Positions 6,911-14,487 of a stretch of DNA of 23,767 nucleotides are shown here, piece after piece (positions within the stretch are counted from its first letter, which is position 1; each line of letters starts with the position of its first letter). The notes beneath the pieces were generated by a model. The model saw nothing but the letters and a program-made list of their open reading frames with translations, was not told the DNA's origin and ran no database searches. Origin of the DNA: JAGLTN01 sp035403325 (lineage in GTDB: Bacteria > Planctomycetota > Phycisphaerae > Sedimentisphaerales > Anaerobacaceae); assembly GCA_964492365.1 (NCBI GenBank), contig CAZBKA010000038.1, forward strand, positions 1-23,767. The letters run 5' to 3'. The position numbers and the translations under genes were made by a program.

Positions 6911-8500
6911 ATGAACAAAAAATATCTTCTTATATTTGCCGTACTTTTACTCTCAGCTATTACTTCGTTTTGGATGTTACCAACAATGACATTACGCAGC
7001 CATGAGTGTTTCGTTTCGGTAACCGCCCGCGAGATGCTCCAGAAGCATGATTATATCTGGCCAACTATGAATGGCATCTCAAGAATACAAAAACCACCTT
7101 TATGCTATTGGCTTGTCGCAGCCGTCGCAAAACTAACGGGCAGTGTCGATGAATTAACCGCCAGAATACCAAGTGCCTTATTCGCTTTTCTATCAGTCAT
7201 CGCTATCCTTTATTATTTAAACAAATGGCTTTCTCTAAGAATTGCCGCCATATCTGCTGCCGTTTGGGCAACATCACTGACATATCTGCGATGTTCTCAC
7301 CGCGCAAGGCCCGATATGGTCATGACTTTTTTTATTATTGTCTGTATGCTCAGTTTTTATCAATTGGTAATTTCTGAAAATCGTCGCAAACAGATTATCC
7401 AGGCAATAATTTTCTGGATCAGCTTTGCACTCGCAAATCTTGCAAAAGGACCGGCGCCAATTCCATATGTTTTAATTCCAATAGCAGTCTATATCATTAT
7501 TAATAAAAAATGGCGAACGATCACCAGGATGCTTCCAGTAATTGGCAGTTTTGTTTTCATTGTCATGGTTATCCCATGGTTCCTCTTAATTGCAAATAGA
7601 CTTAACTGGAATTTAACATTGTGGAAGCACGAGTATTTTGACCGGTTATTTGGTGATTACGTTCCCGGCGACTATCCTTTTTATTATTACATGATTGATA
7701 TGTTTAAATACATCACGCCTTGGGTTGTCTTTTTACCTATAGCACTTTTTACACCTTTCTATAAGGTCTGGGCAGAAAAAAGACCAGCAATGACATATCT
7801 TTGGATATGGTTTGTTGCAGATATTATATTTCTTACATTAGATGGAGGAAAACGTCAGCATTATATTTTACCCATCATCCCTTCAATGGCCATACTCATA
7901 GGGATTGTTCTTGAAGATATGATTTTTTTCAGAAAAGCATATCCATCTGAATTCGCAAAAAAAATTCTATTGGTTCATGCAATTGGCATAATTGCTGCGG
8001 CCATAGTCGTCCCGATTGTTATCGCGAATATTTACCCGAACCTTCTTACCAAAGTTCTGCTCTTGAGCCTGGTGACTATAATTTTACTGATAATAACCGT
8101 AACACTTTTTGCTAAACAAAAGCCCCAATTGGCAACTATATCTGTCTTTTTCAGTATTACGGTTTTTATTGTTCTGGCCTTTTATAATTTTTCTGTCCCT
8201 GCCGACACCGATGATAGCTCCAGAGATTTTGCAAGAAAAATTGCCAGTATTGTGCCAGCTTCGGATAAACTTGTGGCATGTGGAGAGGTCTCGAGTAAAT
8301 TCGTTCAGTATTACGGTCAGGTAGTCCCGACAAATCCTGACCCATCGCAGTTAAAAAAATATTATGATCAAGGCTACTGGGTGCTCCTGATAATGGATGA
8401 TGTTAAATACTTGAAAGGGGAAGATTTTAAAATAGTATATTCAACTAAAAGAAAAGAGAAGGGCAATTCAGATTCAGCAGGAACCCTGTTTCACAATTAA
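6911..8500 (+). CDS. ArnT-like GT-C glycosyltransferase, HE variant
   Basis: 529 residues, about eleven or twelve membrane segments. AAGGA lies before the ATG. The N-terminal helix is followed by the first periplasmic loop, where ArnT has a catalytic Asp-Glu pair; here the pair is His31-Glu32 (LRSHECF), with the downstream TAREML, KPPLCYWL (61-68) and LTARIPS as in the family. So the protein aligns well but lacks the acidic residue that is essential in ArnT. I recall bacterial subfamilies with HE at this place, so it may be a distinct acceptor or donor type and not an inactive protein. The C-terminal about 75 residues form a soluble periplasmic tail. Likely acts at the periplasmic face on a polyprenyl-linked sugar; it follows LAB_N closely and precedes the MFS gene by 26 bases. 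Confidence 0.82.
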   Translation: MNKKYLLIFAVLLLSAITSFWMLPTMTLRSHECFVSVTAREMLQKHDYIWPTMNGISRIQKPPLCYWLVAAVAKLTGSVDELTARIPSALFAFLSVIAILYYLNKWLSLRIAAISAAVWATSLTYLRCSHRARPDMVMTFFIIVCMLSFYQLVISENRRKQIIQAIIFWISFALANLAKGPAPIPYVLIPIAVYIIINKKWRTITRMLPVIGSFVFIVMVIPWFLLIANRLNWNLTLWKHEYFDRLFGDYVPGDYPFYYYMIDMFKYITPWVVFLPIALFTPFYKVWAEKRPAMTYLWIWFVADIIFLTLDGGKRQHYILPIIPSMAILIGIVLEDMIFFRKAYPSEFAKKILLVHAIGIIAAAIVVPIVIANIYPNLLTKVLLLSLVTIILLIITVTLFAKQKPQLATISVFFSITVFIVLAFYNFSVPADTDDSSRDFARKIASIVPASDKLVACGEVSSKFVQYYGQVVPTNPDPSQLKKYYDQGYWVLLIMDDVKYLKGEDFKIVYSTKRKEKGNSDSAGTLFHN

Positions 8501-8526
8501 TACAATGTTAAAGAAATATTACAGCC

Positions 8527-9750
8527 ATGAAGTTTAGAAAAATTGTAAATTTCCTTGGGCTTCGCAGAAGCATTGTTGGTCTCTTATCGATGGTCGTTTT
8601 AGTAGGCCTTGGTGAAAAAATAGCCGAGCGGTTCCTCCCGCTATACCTCATTACTCTCGGTGCAGGCGCTTTATCAATCGGTTTTCTAAATGCGATGGAT
8701 AATTTCCAGAGTGCGATTTATGCCTTTTACGGCGGCTATATTTCGGATCGTCTCGGCACAAAACGCGCATTGCTTGTGTTCAATATCATAGCTATGATCG
8801 GTTTTCTTATAGTTGCCGTCTTTCCCTACTGGCAAGCCGCATTAATAGGTGCTGTCTTTTTCCTTTCATGGACAGCGATCTCGCTGCCCGCAACCATGAG
8901 CCTGATTTATCAGGTACTGCCAGACCACAAAAGAATTATGGGCGTTACCATGCATTCTCTGATCAGACGGATACCAATGGCCATGGGACCAATATTAGGT
9001 GGCCTGATGATTCAGTTTTTTGGTGTTACTGCCGGCATCCGAATTGCATTTTCCTTTTCTTTATTGATGGCCATTATCGCACTTGCACTTCAGCAGATAA
9101 TGATAGAACCAATGAAAGCCAAACCCTCAGATAATGCGCCCGAAAAAAACCCTTTTCGTCTGCTTTCCCGTATGGATTTACCCCTGAGAAATTTGCTCAT
9201 CTCAGATATCCTGATTCGTTTCTGCGAACAGATCCCTTATCCGTTCGTGGTAATCTGGTGCATGAGGACTATCAACTCACCGGTCAGCAGTGTACAGTTC
9301 GGCATTCTTACAGCTGTCGAAATGTTAACAGCCATGTTAATTTATATACCAGTTGCCTATTTTGCTGACAGAGGAAACAAAAAACTCTATATCCTTATAA
9401 CATTCGTTTTTTTCACCCTGTTTCCCTTGATGCTGTTATATAGCCACTCATTCTGGCCTCTTGTTTTTGCTTTCATAATTCGTGGACTTAAGGAATTCGG
9501 CGAACCTACCCGCAAAGCTTTAATTCTTGAACTTGCTCCTTTGGAAGCTAAAGCAGGAATGTTCGGCCTGTATTATTTGATCCGTGACATCATCGTTTCT
9601 GTCGCTGCTTTTGCTGCTGCCTTCCTCTGGATGATTTCACCCGCTATGAATTTTATCACAGCATTTACTTTTGGTATTTTGGGAACACTCTGGTTTGCAA
9701 AAAGTCAAAAGTTTTTCCCCGCAAACACCAGGCAGGTTGACAATATCTAA
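8527..9750 (+). CDS. Major facilitator superfamily transporter
   Basis: 407 residues with about twelve membrane segments. Motif A of the MFS, between helices 2 and 3, is present as GGYISDRLGTKRAL (about residues 69-82), and a weaker inter-half motif occurs near FADRGNKKLY. This is a secondary transporter of the inner membrane; the substrate cannot be deduced. The ATG at 8527 has no evident Shine-Dalgarno sequence, but it lies 26 bases after the GT-C stop, so translational coupling or re-initiation is possible. Position at the end of a lipid or glycan operon suggests a lipid, drug or sugar-related exporter, which is inference only. The gene converges with the minus-strand operon, 12 bases apart. 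Confidence 0.88.
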   Translation: MKFRKIVNFLGLRRSIVGLLSMVVLVGLGEKIAERFLPLYLITLGAGALSIGFLNAMDNFQSAIYAFYGGYISDRLGTKRALLVFNIIAMIGFLIVAVFPYWQAALIGAVFFLSWTAISLPATMSLIYQVLPDHKRIMGVTMHSLIRRIPMAMGPILGGLMIQFFGVTAGIRIAFSFSLLMAIIALALQQIMIEPMKAKPSDNAPEKNPFRLLSRMDLPLRNLLISDILIRFCEQIPYPFVVIWCMRTINSPVSSVQFGILTAVEMLTAMLIYIPVAYFADRGNKKLYILITFVFFTLFPLMLLYSHSFWPLVFAFIIRGLKEFGEPTRKALILELAPLEAKAGMFGLYYLIRDIIVSVAAFAAAFLWMISPAMNFITAFTFGILGTLWFAKSQKFFPANTRQVDNI

Positions 9751-9770
9751 AATAAAATAGTCTTATTTTA
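9748..9770. terminator. AT-only inverted repeat over two convergent stop codons
   Basis: TAAAATAA (9748-9755) and TTATTTTA (9763-9770) form an 8-bp perfect palindrome with a 7-base loop. It spans the stop codon of the MFS gene and that of the minus-strand phosphatase-like gene. All pairs are A-T, so the hairpin is weak; a bidirectional termination role is only a possibility. Confidence 0.3.
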
Positions 9771-10299
9771 AATTGGTTATGAAATTGATTTCCTGTTGTG
9801 TCAAAGGCCGGTCATCAATGATCTTTTTTATTTGTTGTATTGTCTCTGCTGTTGACAAACCTTGTGCTTTTTTAAGCCATGTTGCTGTCAGCATCGCAAC
9901 TCTTTTATCGTCGCCGCTGCCATGCAGCAATAGTGGTAAGTTTTCAATATTGCTCATCAGTAAAAAAAACTCGCCCTGTATCTGGTCATCTGGGAAGTAG
10001 TCTTGTTTGCTTATCGGCAACTCAATATACTTAACAGCATTTTGTTTTGTCCAGATCAACTCTTCATTATGCCAGTTTTTCTCCCTGTGCTCTAAAGCCG
10101 AGCGTACATTAACGATTGTCGAAATATGATATTTGTAAAGCAGCCGCATATAATCCATCCCACGAGGCTGCCCGCTTACATAAAGCTCATCCGGGATAAT
10201 TACACGGAAGTCGGGTATATGAAAGTGCCTGACTCCTAAAACTATGCCCGCAACAATGATGAATATGTATATAATTAGGGTAATTAATTTTCTTTTCAT
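9763..10299 (-). CDS. Membrane-anchored tyrosine/dual-specificity phosphatase-like protein without catalytic Cys
   Basis: 178 residues: an N-terminal membrane anchor (about 4-22), then a domain like the bacterial dual-specificity phosphatases. ELYVSGQP (38-45) and ISTIVNVRS (59-67) are the usual N-terminal elements. The P-loop is HGSGDDKR (126-133), where the family has H-C-X5-R. Arg133 and His126 are kept, but Cys127 is Gly (GGC, one base from the Cys codon TGC). The protein is thus probably unable to form a phosphocysteine intermediate. Asp100 or Asp104/105 could be the former general acid. It may bind a phospho-ligand such as a polyprenyl phosphate or act as a scaffold. Its ATG overlaps the GT2 stop (ATGA, 10296-10299), so it is translationally coupled and last in the operon. 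Confidence 0.75.
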   Translation of the reverse strand: MKRKLITLIIYIFIIVAGIVLGVRHFHIPDFRVIIPDELYVSGQPRGMDYMRLLYKYHISTIVNVRSALEHREKNWHNEELIWTKQNAVKYIELPISKQDYFPDDQIQGEFFLLMSNIENLPLLLHGSGDDKRVAMLTATWLKKAQGLSTAETIQQIKKIIDDRPLTQQEINFITNLK

Positions 10300-11276
10300 T
10301 TTTTTCTCTGTAAAAATGTTTCTTTCGTATGTACTTTTCTAATTGAGTAGATTTTTCTATCAGTTGCCTCGAAATACACTCTGCTTATCATTTCACCTAT
10401 CAAACCAGTTGATATTAAAATGAAACCCACAAGCAAAAGTATTGTACCCAAACCTGCCAACGGAGTGTGAGCAACAGAAATAGGAATGTTATAGACAAAC
10501 TTGTCGTAAAGTATGTATGAAAAAATAATCATGGAAAACGCAAAGCAATACAATGCCCACTTGCCAAAAAAGTGTAAAGGCTTTGAAATATACCCAAGCA
10601 CAAAACGCAGTGTTGTAAGATCAAATATAACTTTGAAAGTTCTTGAAATACCATAGTTGCTTGTTCCGCTTGGGCGATTAATATTTGTAATAGGTATTTC
10701 TACAATTCTGACACCATATCCGGCAACTAATGCTGGAATAAAGCGATGCATCTCTCCATATAATTTAACCCCAGTCATGACATCTCTTTTGTAAGCTTTA
10801 AATGTTGTCCCAAAATCGTGAATATCAACACCGCTTATCTTTGACGCGATCAGGTTTGCTATTCTTGATGGAATTTTTCTCATCACAAAGTTATCAACTC
10901 TGTTCTTGCGCCAGCCGCTTACAATATCATATCCTTCATTAAGTTTTGCAAGAAACTCTGGAATCTCTTCTGGTGCATGCTGCAAGTCACCATCCATCGT
11001 TATTATGATATCACCTTTCGAAGCATCAAATCCAGCAGCCAAAGCAGGAGTCTGACCAAAATTCCTCCGAAATTCAATAACAACAAGTTTCTCATCTTTA
11101 GCCGCAAGCTTTTTAAGTCTCTTAAGAGTATCATCTTTGCTGCCGTCATCGATCAAAATCAACTCATAACTCAAACCCGTTTTAACCATGACACTCGTTA
11201 GTCGCAAGTAAAGTTCCTCTACAACCTCAGCTTCGTTGTATAGGGGGACTATGATAGAACATTTTAATGAAGTCAT
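10296..11276 (-). CDS. Polyprenyl-phosphate glycosyltransferase, GT2 (DPM1/ArnC/FlmF-like)
   Basis: 326 residues from the ATG at 11276. An in-frame ATG at 11291 lies inside the upstream gene and adds five residues; neither has a strong ribosome site. The GT-A domain shows SIIVPLYNEAEVV (7-19), LIDDGSKDDT (41-50), the metal-binding MDGDLQH (94-100; Asp95 and Asp97), and the NYGISRTFKVIFDLTT segment typical of dolichyl/undecaprenyl-phosphate sugar synthases. Two C-terminal membrane helices follow (about 235-260 and 270-300), as in ArnC, GtrB and FlmF. It should transfer a nucleotide-activated sugar to a polyprenyl phosphate on the cytoplasmic face. The deacetylase upstream suggests an N-acetylated sugar. 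It starts one base after that gene's stop and overlaps the phosphatase-like gene by four bases. Confidence 0.9.
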   Translation of the reverse strand: MTSLKCSIIVPLYNEAEVVEELYLRLTSVMVKTGLSYELILIDDGSKDDTLKRLKKLAAKDEKLVVIEFRRNFGQTPALAAGFDASKGDIIITMDGDLQHAPEEIPEFLAKLNEGYDIVSGWRKNRVDNFVMRKIPSRIANLIASKISGVDIHDFGTTFKAYKRDVMTGVKLYGEMHRFIPALVAGYGVRIVEIPITNINRPSGTSNYGISRTFKVIFDLTTLRFVLGYISKPLHFFGKWALYCFAFSMIIFSYILYDKFVYNIPISVAHTPLAGLGTILLLVGFILISTGLIGEMISRVYFEATDRKIYSIRKVHTKETFLQRKK

Positions 11277-11277
11277 A

Positions 11278-12126
11278 TTATAATTGCCCATAATGAATTA
11301 ATTCTATTCCTGCTTTTTCAAAATACAATCTCACTTGTTCACTACAAAGAGTATTCAATTCGTCTTCTCGCTGCTGTAATAGACGAGTTTTGGCAGGGTC
11401 TAAGCCTTCAGTAAATCCTGGGTGCGTCATTATTTCTATCACAGATATGGAGCTACGTAAAGAAACTGCCCGAAACAAAGCAAGGTTTATTTGACCCGTG
11501 TGAGCAATCCCCAAAAAAGCATCTGTCTTAAAATACTTTGAATTTTGGAGCTTATTGAACTTTGCAAGACTACTTATTATTTTTGATCGTACCTTACCCT
11601 TTTTACTTGATTTAGGCCAATAGCCTCTTTGGAATTTTGAATGTTCTATTGGCAAACGTATAGCAGAAATATCATATTTTTCTGCCAATTCAATTACGAT
11701 TTTAAATATTGCTGGGATGGTATGAATATGTTTATGAGAATCTATGTGTGTTGGTTTTATGTCTCTTTCAACTAACCATTGAATCTGAGCTTCTAATTCT
11801 GATTTTATTGTTTCTTTTATTTTAGGATTTAACATTGAGAGGAAAAATAATTTTCCTGGAGATAATGCAAATTCACCACTTGAACCAGTTAATTTTTTTA
11901 TCTGGTTATTTTTTGTAATTGGAATTCCTTCCGTAAGATTCAGGTGTATGCCAACTCCAAGGCTAGGCATTGATTTAGATAACTTAACAGCGTCATCCGA
12001 ACCAGCTGTATTAGTCATAATAGTTGCACTTGTCAACACTCCCTCTGTATGTGCCTTAAAAACAGCTCTGTTAACACCTTCACAAAGACCAAAATCATCA
12101 GCATTTATTATGAATTTTCTGCTCAT
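11278..12126 (-). CDS. YdjC/ChbG-family deacetylase (NaxD/HpnK-like)
   Basis: 282 residues from the ATG at 12126, which puts the conserved KFIINADDFG at the N-terminus as in the family; an ATG at 12162 would add 12 residues without parallel. The metal and catalytic residues are visible: Asp10-Asp11 (NADDFG), His61 in GIHLNLTEG, and IDSHKHIH with Asp129, His131 and His133; THPG follows near the C-terminus. The fold removes N-acetyl groups from sugars. Members include ChbG (chitooligosaccharides), HpnK (hopanoids) and Francisella NaxD, which deacetylates undecaprenyl-phosphate N-acetylgalactosamine before lipid A modification. The GT2 gene directly downstream fits the NaxD-type role best, but that is inference. 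First gene of a three-gene operon, with a PmrA-type box about 74 bases upstream. Confidence 0.87.
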   Translation of the reverse strand: MSRKFIINADDFGLCEGVNRAVFKAHTEGVLTSATIMTNTAGSDDAVKLSKSMPSLGVGIHLNLTEGIPITKNNQIKKLTGSSGEFALSPGKLFFLSMLNPKIKETIKSELEAQIQWLVERDIKPTHIDSHKHIHTIPAIFKIVIELAEKYDISAIRLPIEHSKFQRGYWPKSSKKGKVRSKIISSLAKFNKLQNSKYFKTDAFLGIAHTGQINLALFRAVSLRSSISVIEIMTHPGFTEGLDPAKTRLLQQREDELNTLCSEQVRLYFEKAGIELIHYGQL

Positions 12127-12199
12127 TTTCAATATTCTCTTAAATAATGATTTGATATACAAGAAAACAAATTAAGCTAGAACACTCTAAAGATAAAAG

Positions 12200-12216
12200 C
12201 TTAAACTAACCTTAAA
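12200..12216 (-). promoter_or_regulatory. PmrA-type direct-repeat box upstream of the deacetylase operon
   Basis: On the minus strand the site reads TTTAAG-GTTAG-TTTAAG, an exact match to YTTAAK-N5-YTTAAK with two identical half-sites 11 bp apart. It lies between the histidine kinase stop (12227) and the deacetylase start (12126), about 74 bases before that start. The spacer resembles PmrA sites I recall from Salmonella. It is very close to the segment 132-148 upstream of the GT-C gene (TTTAAGGTTA followed by T and TTT). The regulator at 13687-14361 is the obvious candidate to bind it. A -10 element was not clearly identified. Confidence 0.6.
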
Positions 12217-12226
12217 ACAATTTGGC

Positions 12227-13690
12227 TCATATACAACCATGCCCGCAAGTATTTGGCAGATAAAGTAATATTGTAAATATGCCATCTTTCTTTATTTCTG
12301 CCTTAACCTCTATTCCTAATGCATCCGAAACCTTTCGAACTACTGACAGACCTATTCCGCTGTGCCTGTCCGTATCCGTTCTCGACTGATCCTTACGCCA
12401 AAATAATTCAAATATATGAACCACTTCCTCTTGAGTTATAATGCTTCCAGTATTGGATATGCAAATCTCAACAACCCCTTCAACCTGTTTTGCTTTTGCC
12501 CATATTCGTCCTCCCCGATTGCAATACTCCACCGCATTATCCAATAAATTCGAGATGATCATACCAAGGCGGTCTTTATCAGACTCGCAAACCAGGTCCT
12601 CAAGAATAGCATTTTCGAAAGCTATTTCTTTATCATAAGCCAGATCACCAAAATATCTCCAGTGATTATCGATCAACCCCTTCACATTTATTGATTCCTT
12701 CTGCATCGATATCTGACCAGATTCAAGTTTAGATAAACAAAGCAGAGTATCGATCAATTTGTTCATTGTAAGAACAATTCCCAGACACTCGCCAAGATAT
12801 TTCTGATATTCATCCTTGCCCCTCTCACGAGATAGACACACTTCAATAGTCGTTTGCAAACCCGCCAAAGGAGTACGTAGCTCATGAGCAACATTCTTAT
12901 TAAACCGTCTCTCATGTTCAAAAGATGCCTTAAGTCGACTCAACAAATTATCCATACCCTCACATATCGGGTGTAGCTCTGCTGGAAATTCTGTTAGTGG
13001 AAAACGCCGTTCAAAATTATCTTCACGAATTGATTCTATCTTTTTCGCAAGTACACACACAGGCGTAAGAATTATATGAGTTACAAAGTATGCCAAGCCA
13101 GTAGACATAAAAATAATAATAATTGATGAAATAAAAAGAAGCCATTTTAAAAAATGCAAATGACCATATAATTCACCAGCTTCTTTAGCAACAGTTAAAA
13201 CCAACTCCCTGCCTTCCTTAATCATGTCTTTATCAGGTTCATCTTCTAATCTAGGCAAAAAACTATATGTGATTGACCGCCCAGCTTTTCCATCAGGCAA
13301 AACACACTCTCGATACTCAAAAATCTGTGAGTCTTTGTTAAAATTAGCAAGATTCTTCTCATCCAAAGATGGAGACCGAACAAGTATTTGCCCATCCAGA
13401 CTCCAAATTTGAAAGTAGGCTCCACCATTAACATTATTAAATTCAGGTATCATGCTCACATCAAATTCAAAGTCAATTTTTCTTTTTAAACTTTTATTAT
13501 CACCTCCGTCTTCATCATCTTCCTCGATCACCGCTGAAAGCATCTTAGCAGAAGCCAATAATGATTTATTAAAATGATGGATCATTGTCCGCTTAGTTAC
13601 AGTATAAATAATCAGACTAAAGATAGCTAAAAGTATCGTTGTGCCAATTACAATATCCCATATCAATCTCTTGCGAAGCGATAATTTCAT
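12227..13690 (-). CDS. Sensor histidine kinase with acidic periplasmic patch
   Basis: 487 residues. Membrane helix 1 is at about 10-31, followed by a periplasmic sensor region (about 32-180), helix 2 (about 182-205), HAMP (about 206-258), HisKA with phospho-acceptor His269 in VAHELRTPLAG, and a HATPase domain with an N box NLLDNAVEYC and a G box HSGIGLSVV. All catalytic boxes look intact. The periplasmic region starts with EEDDEDGGD (56-64), an acidic patch comparable in kind to the divalent-cation surfaces of PhoQ-like sensors. Its start codon overlaps the response regulator stop (ATGA). The kinase probably senses cations, cationic peptides or envelope stress and phosphorylates the adjacent regulator; the signal is inferred. 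The overall build is closest to PmrB/CusS/QseC-type kinases. Confidence 0.92.
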   Translation of the reverse strand: MKLSLRKRLIWDIVIGTTILLAIFSLIIYTVTKRTMIHHFNKSLLASAKMLSAVIEEDDEDGGDNKSLKRKIDFEFDVSMIPEFNNVNGGAYFQIWSLDGQILVRSPSLDEKNLANFNKDSQIFEYRECVLPDGKAGRSITYSFLPRLEDEPDKDMIKEGRELVLTVAKEAGELYGHLHFLKWLLFISSIIIIFMSTGLAYFVTHIILTPVCVLAKKIESIREDNFERRFPLTEFPAELHPICEGMDNLLSRLKASFEHERRFNKNVAHELRTPLAGLQTTIEVCLSRERGKDEYQKYLGECLGIVLTMNKLIDTLLCLSKLESGQISMQKESINVKGLIDNHWRYFGDLAYDKEIAFENAILEDLVCESDKDRLGMIISNLLDNAVEYCNRGGRIWAKAKQVEGVVEICISNTGSIITQEEVVHIFELFWRKDQSRTDTDRHSGIGLSVVRKVSDALGIEVKAEIKKDGIFTILLYLPNTCGHGCI

Positions 13691-14361
13691 TCACAAACCC
13701 CTAACATATATCCTCTACCGTGTATCGTATGGATCAAATCAGCTTTGCCATCAATCTTCAGCTTCTTCCTCAGATAAGCAATATAAACATCCACCACATT
13801 GCTGCTCGCCGAAGAATTAAATTCATAAATATGTTCCCATATATCCGTTCGTGAAACAACCTCCCCAGCCCTCATAGCCAGATACTCCAAAAGCACATAT
13901 TCACGAGAAGTCAACAGCACCTCACATCCCGCACGAAAAACCTTTTGGCTGTTCAGCTCAATTCGCATATCTTCAATTACAATTTTCGTCTGCTTCTTAG
14001 TATAAGCGCGTCGAACCAATGCCCTGATACGCGCCAACAGTTCCTCAAACGAAAATGGCTTAACAAGATAATCATCCGCCCCAAGATCTAACCCCCGAAT
14101 CTTATCTTCCAAACCATCCTTAGCTGTCAAGATCAACACATGGCTCTGTCTGCCCTCAGCCCTCAATTTCTCAAGAACCGCCAAACCATCTATCCCAGGC
14201 AGCATCAGATCAAGCAGAATAACATCATACTCATTACTCATTGCAAACCAAAGCCCCTCCTTGCCATCCCCAGTTGCATCAACAGCAAACCCCGCCTCCT
14301 TCAACCCCTGTTTCAAAGATTTCCGTAAAGGTCCATAATCTTCAACAACAAGAACACGCAT
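13687..14361 (-). CDS. OmpR/PhoB-family response regulator
   Basis: 224 residues. Receiver domain about 1-115 with the acidic pocket Glu7-Asp8, phospho-acceptor Asp51 (ILLDLMLPG), Thr79 and Lys101 (YLVKPF). Winged-helix DNA-binding domain about 125-222 with LTSREYVLLEYLA, SSNVVDVYIAYLRKKL as recognition helix and IHTIHGRGYML at the wing. This class binds tandem half-sites 11 bp apart, as at 12200-12216, 121-137 and possibly 15350-15371. AGGGG precedes the ATG. It overlaps the histidine kinase gene by four bases. It lies downstream of the PepSY gene in the same direction, separated by an intrinsic terminator, so it has its own promoter or depends on readthrough. Confidence 0.93.
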   Translation of the reverse strand: MRVLVVEDYGPLRKSLKQGLKEAGFAVDATGDGKEGLWFAMSNEYDVILLDLMLPGIDGLAVLEKLRAEGRQSHVLILTAKDGLEDKIRGLDLGADDYLVKPFSFEELLARIRALVRRAYTKKQTKIVIEDMRIELNSQKVFRAGCEVLLTSREYVLLEYLAMRAGEVVSRTDIWEHIYEFNSSASSNVVDVYIAYLRKKLKIDGKADLIHTIHGRGYMLGVCE

Positions 14362-14378
14362 AGCATACCCCTAATAGT

Positions 14379-14427
14379 CCAAACAAAAAACACCGCTGAC
14401 CGAAATTAATTCACTTGTTCAGCGGTG
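14379..14427 (-). terminator. Intrinsic terminator after the PepSY gene
   Basis: Read on the minus strand, a 9-bp perfect GC-rich stem (14419-14427 with 14391-14399, TCAGCGGTG) with a 19-base loop is followed at once by TTTTTTGTTT. It lies 60-110 bases after the PepSY stop and ends 18 bases before the response regulator start. It would end or attenuate PepSY transcription and give more PepSY protein than regulator. Confidence 0.82.
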
Positions 14428-14487
14428 CTAATTTTAACATAAAAACATCACATAGTCACGATTCTAATTAAACTCACAATGCAAATC

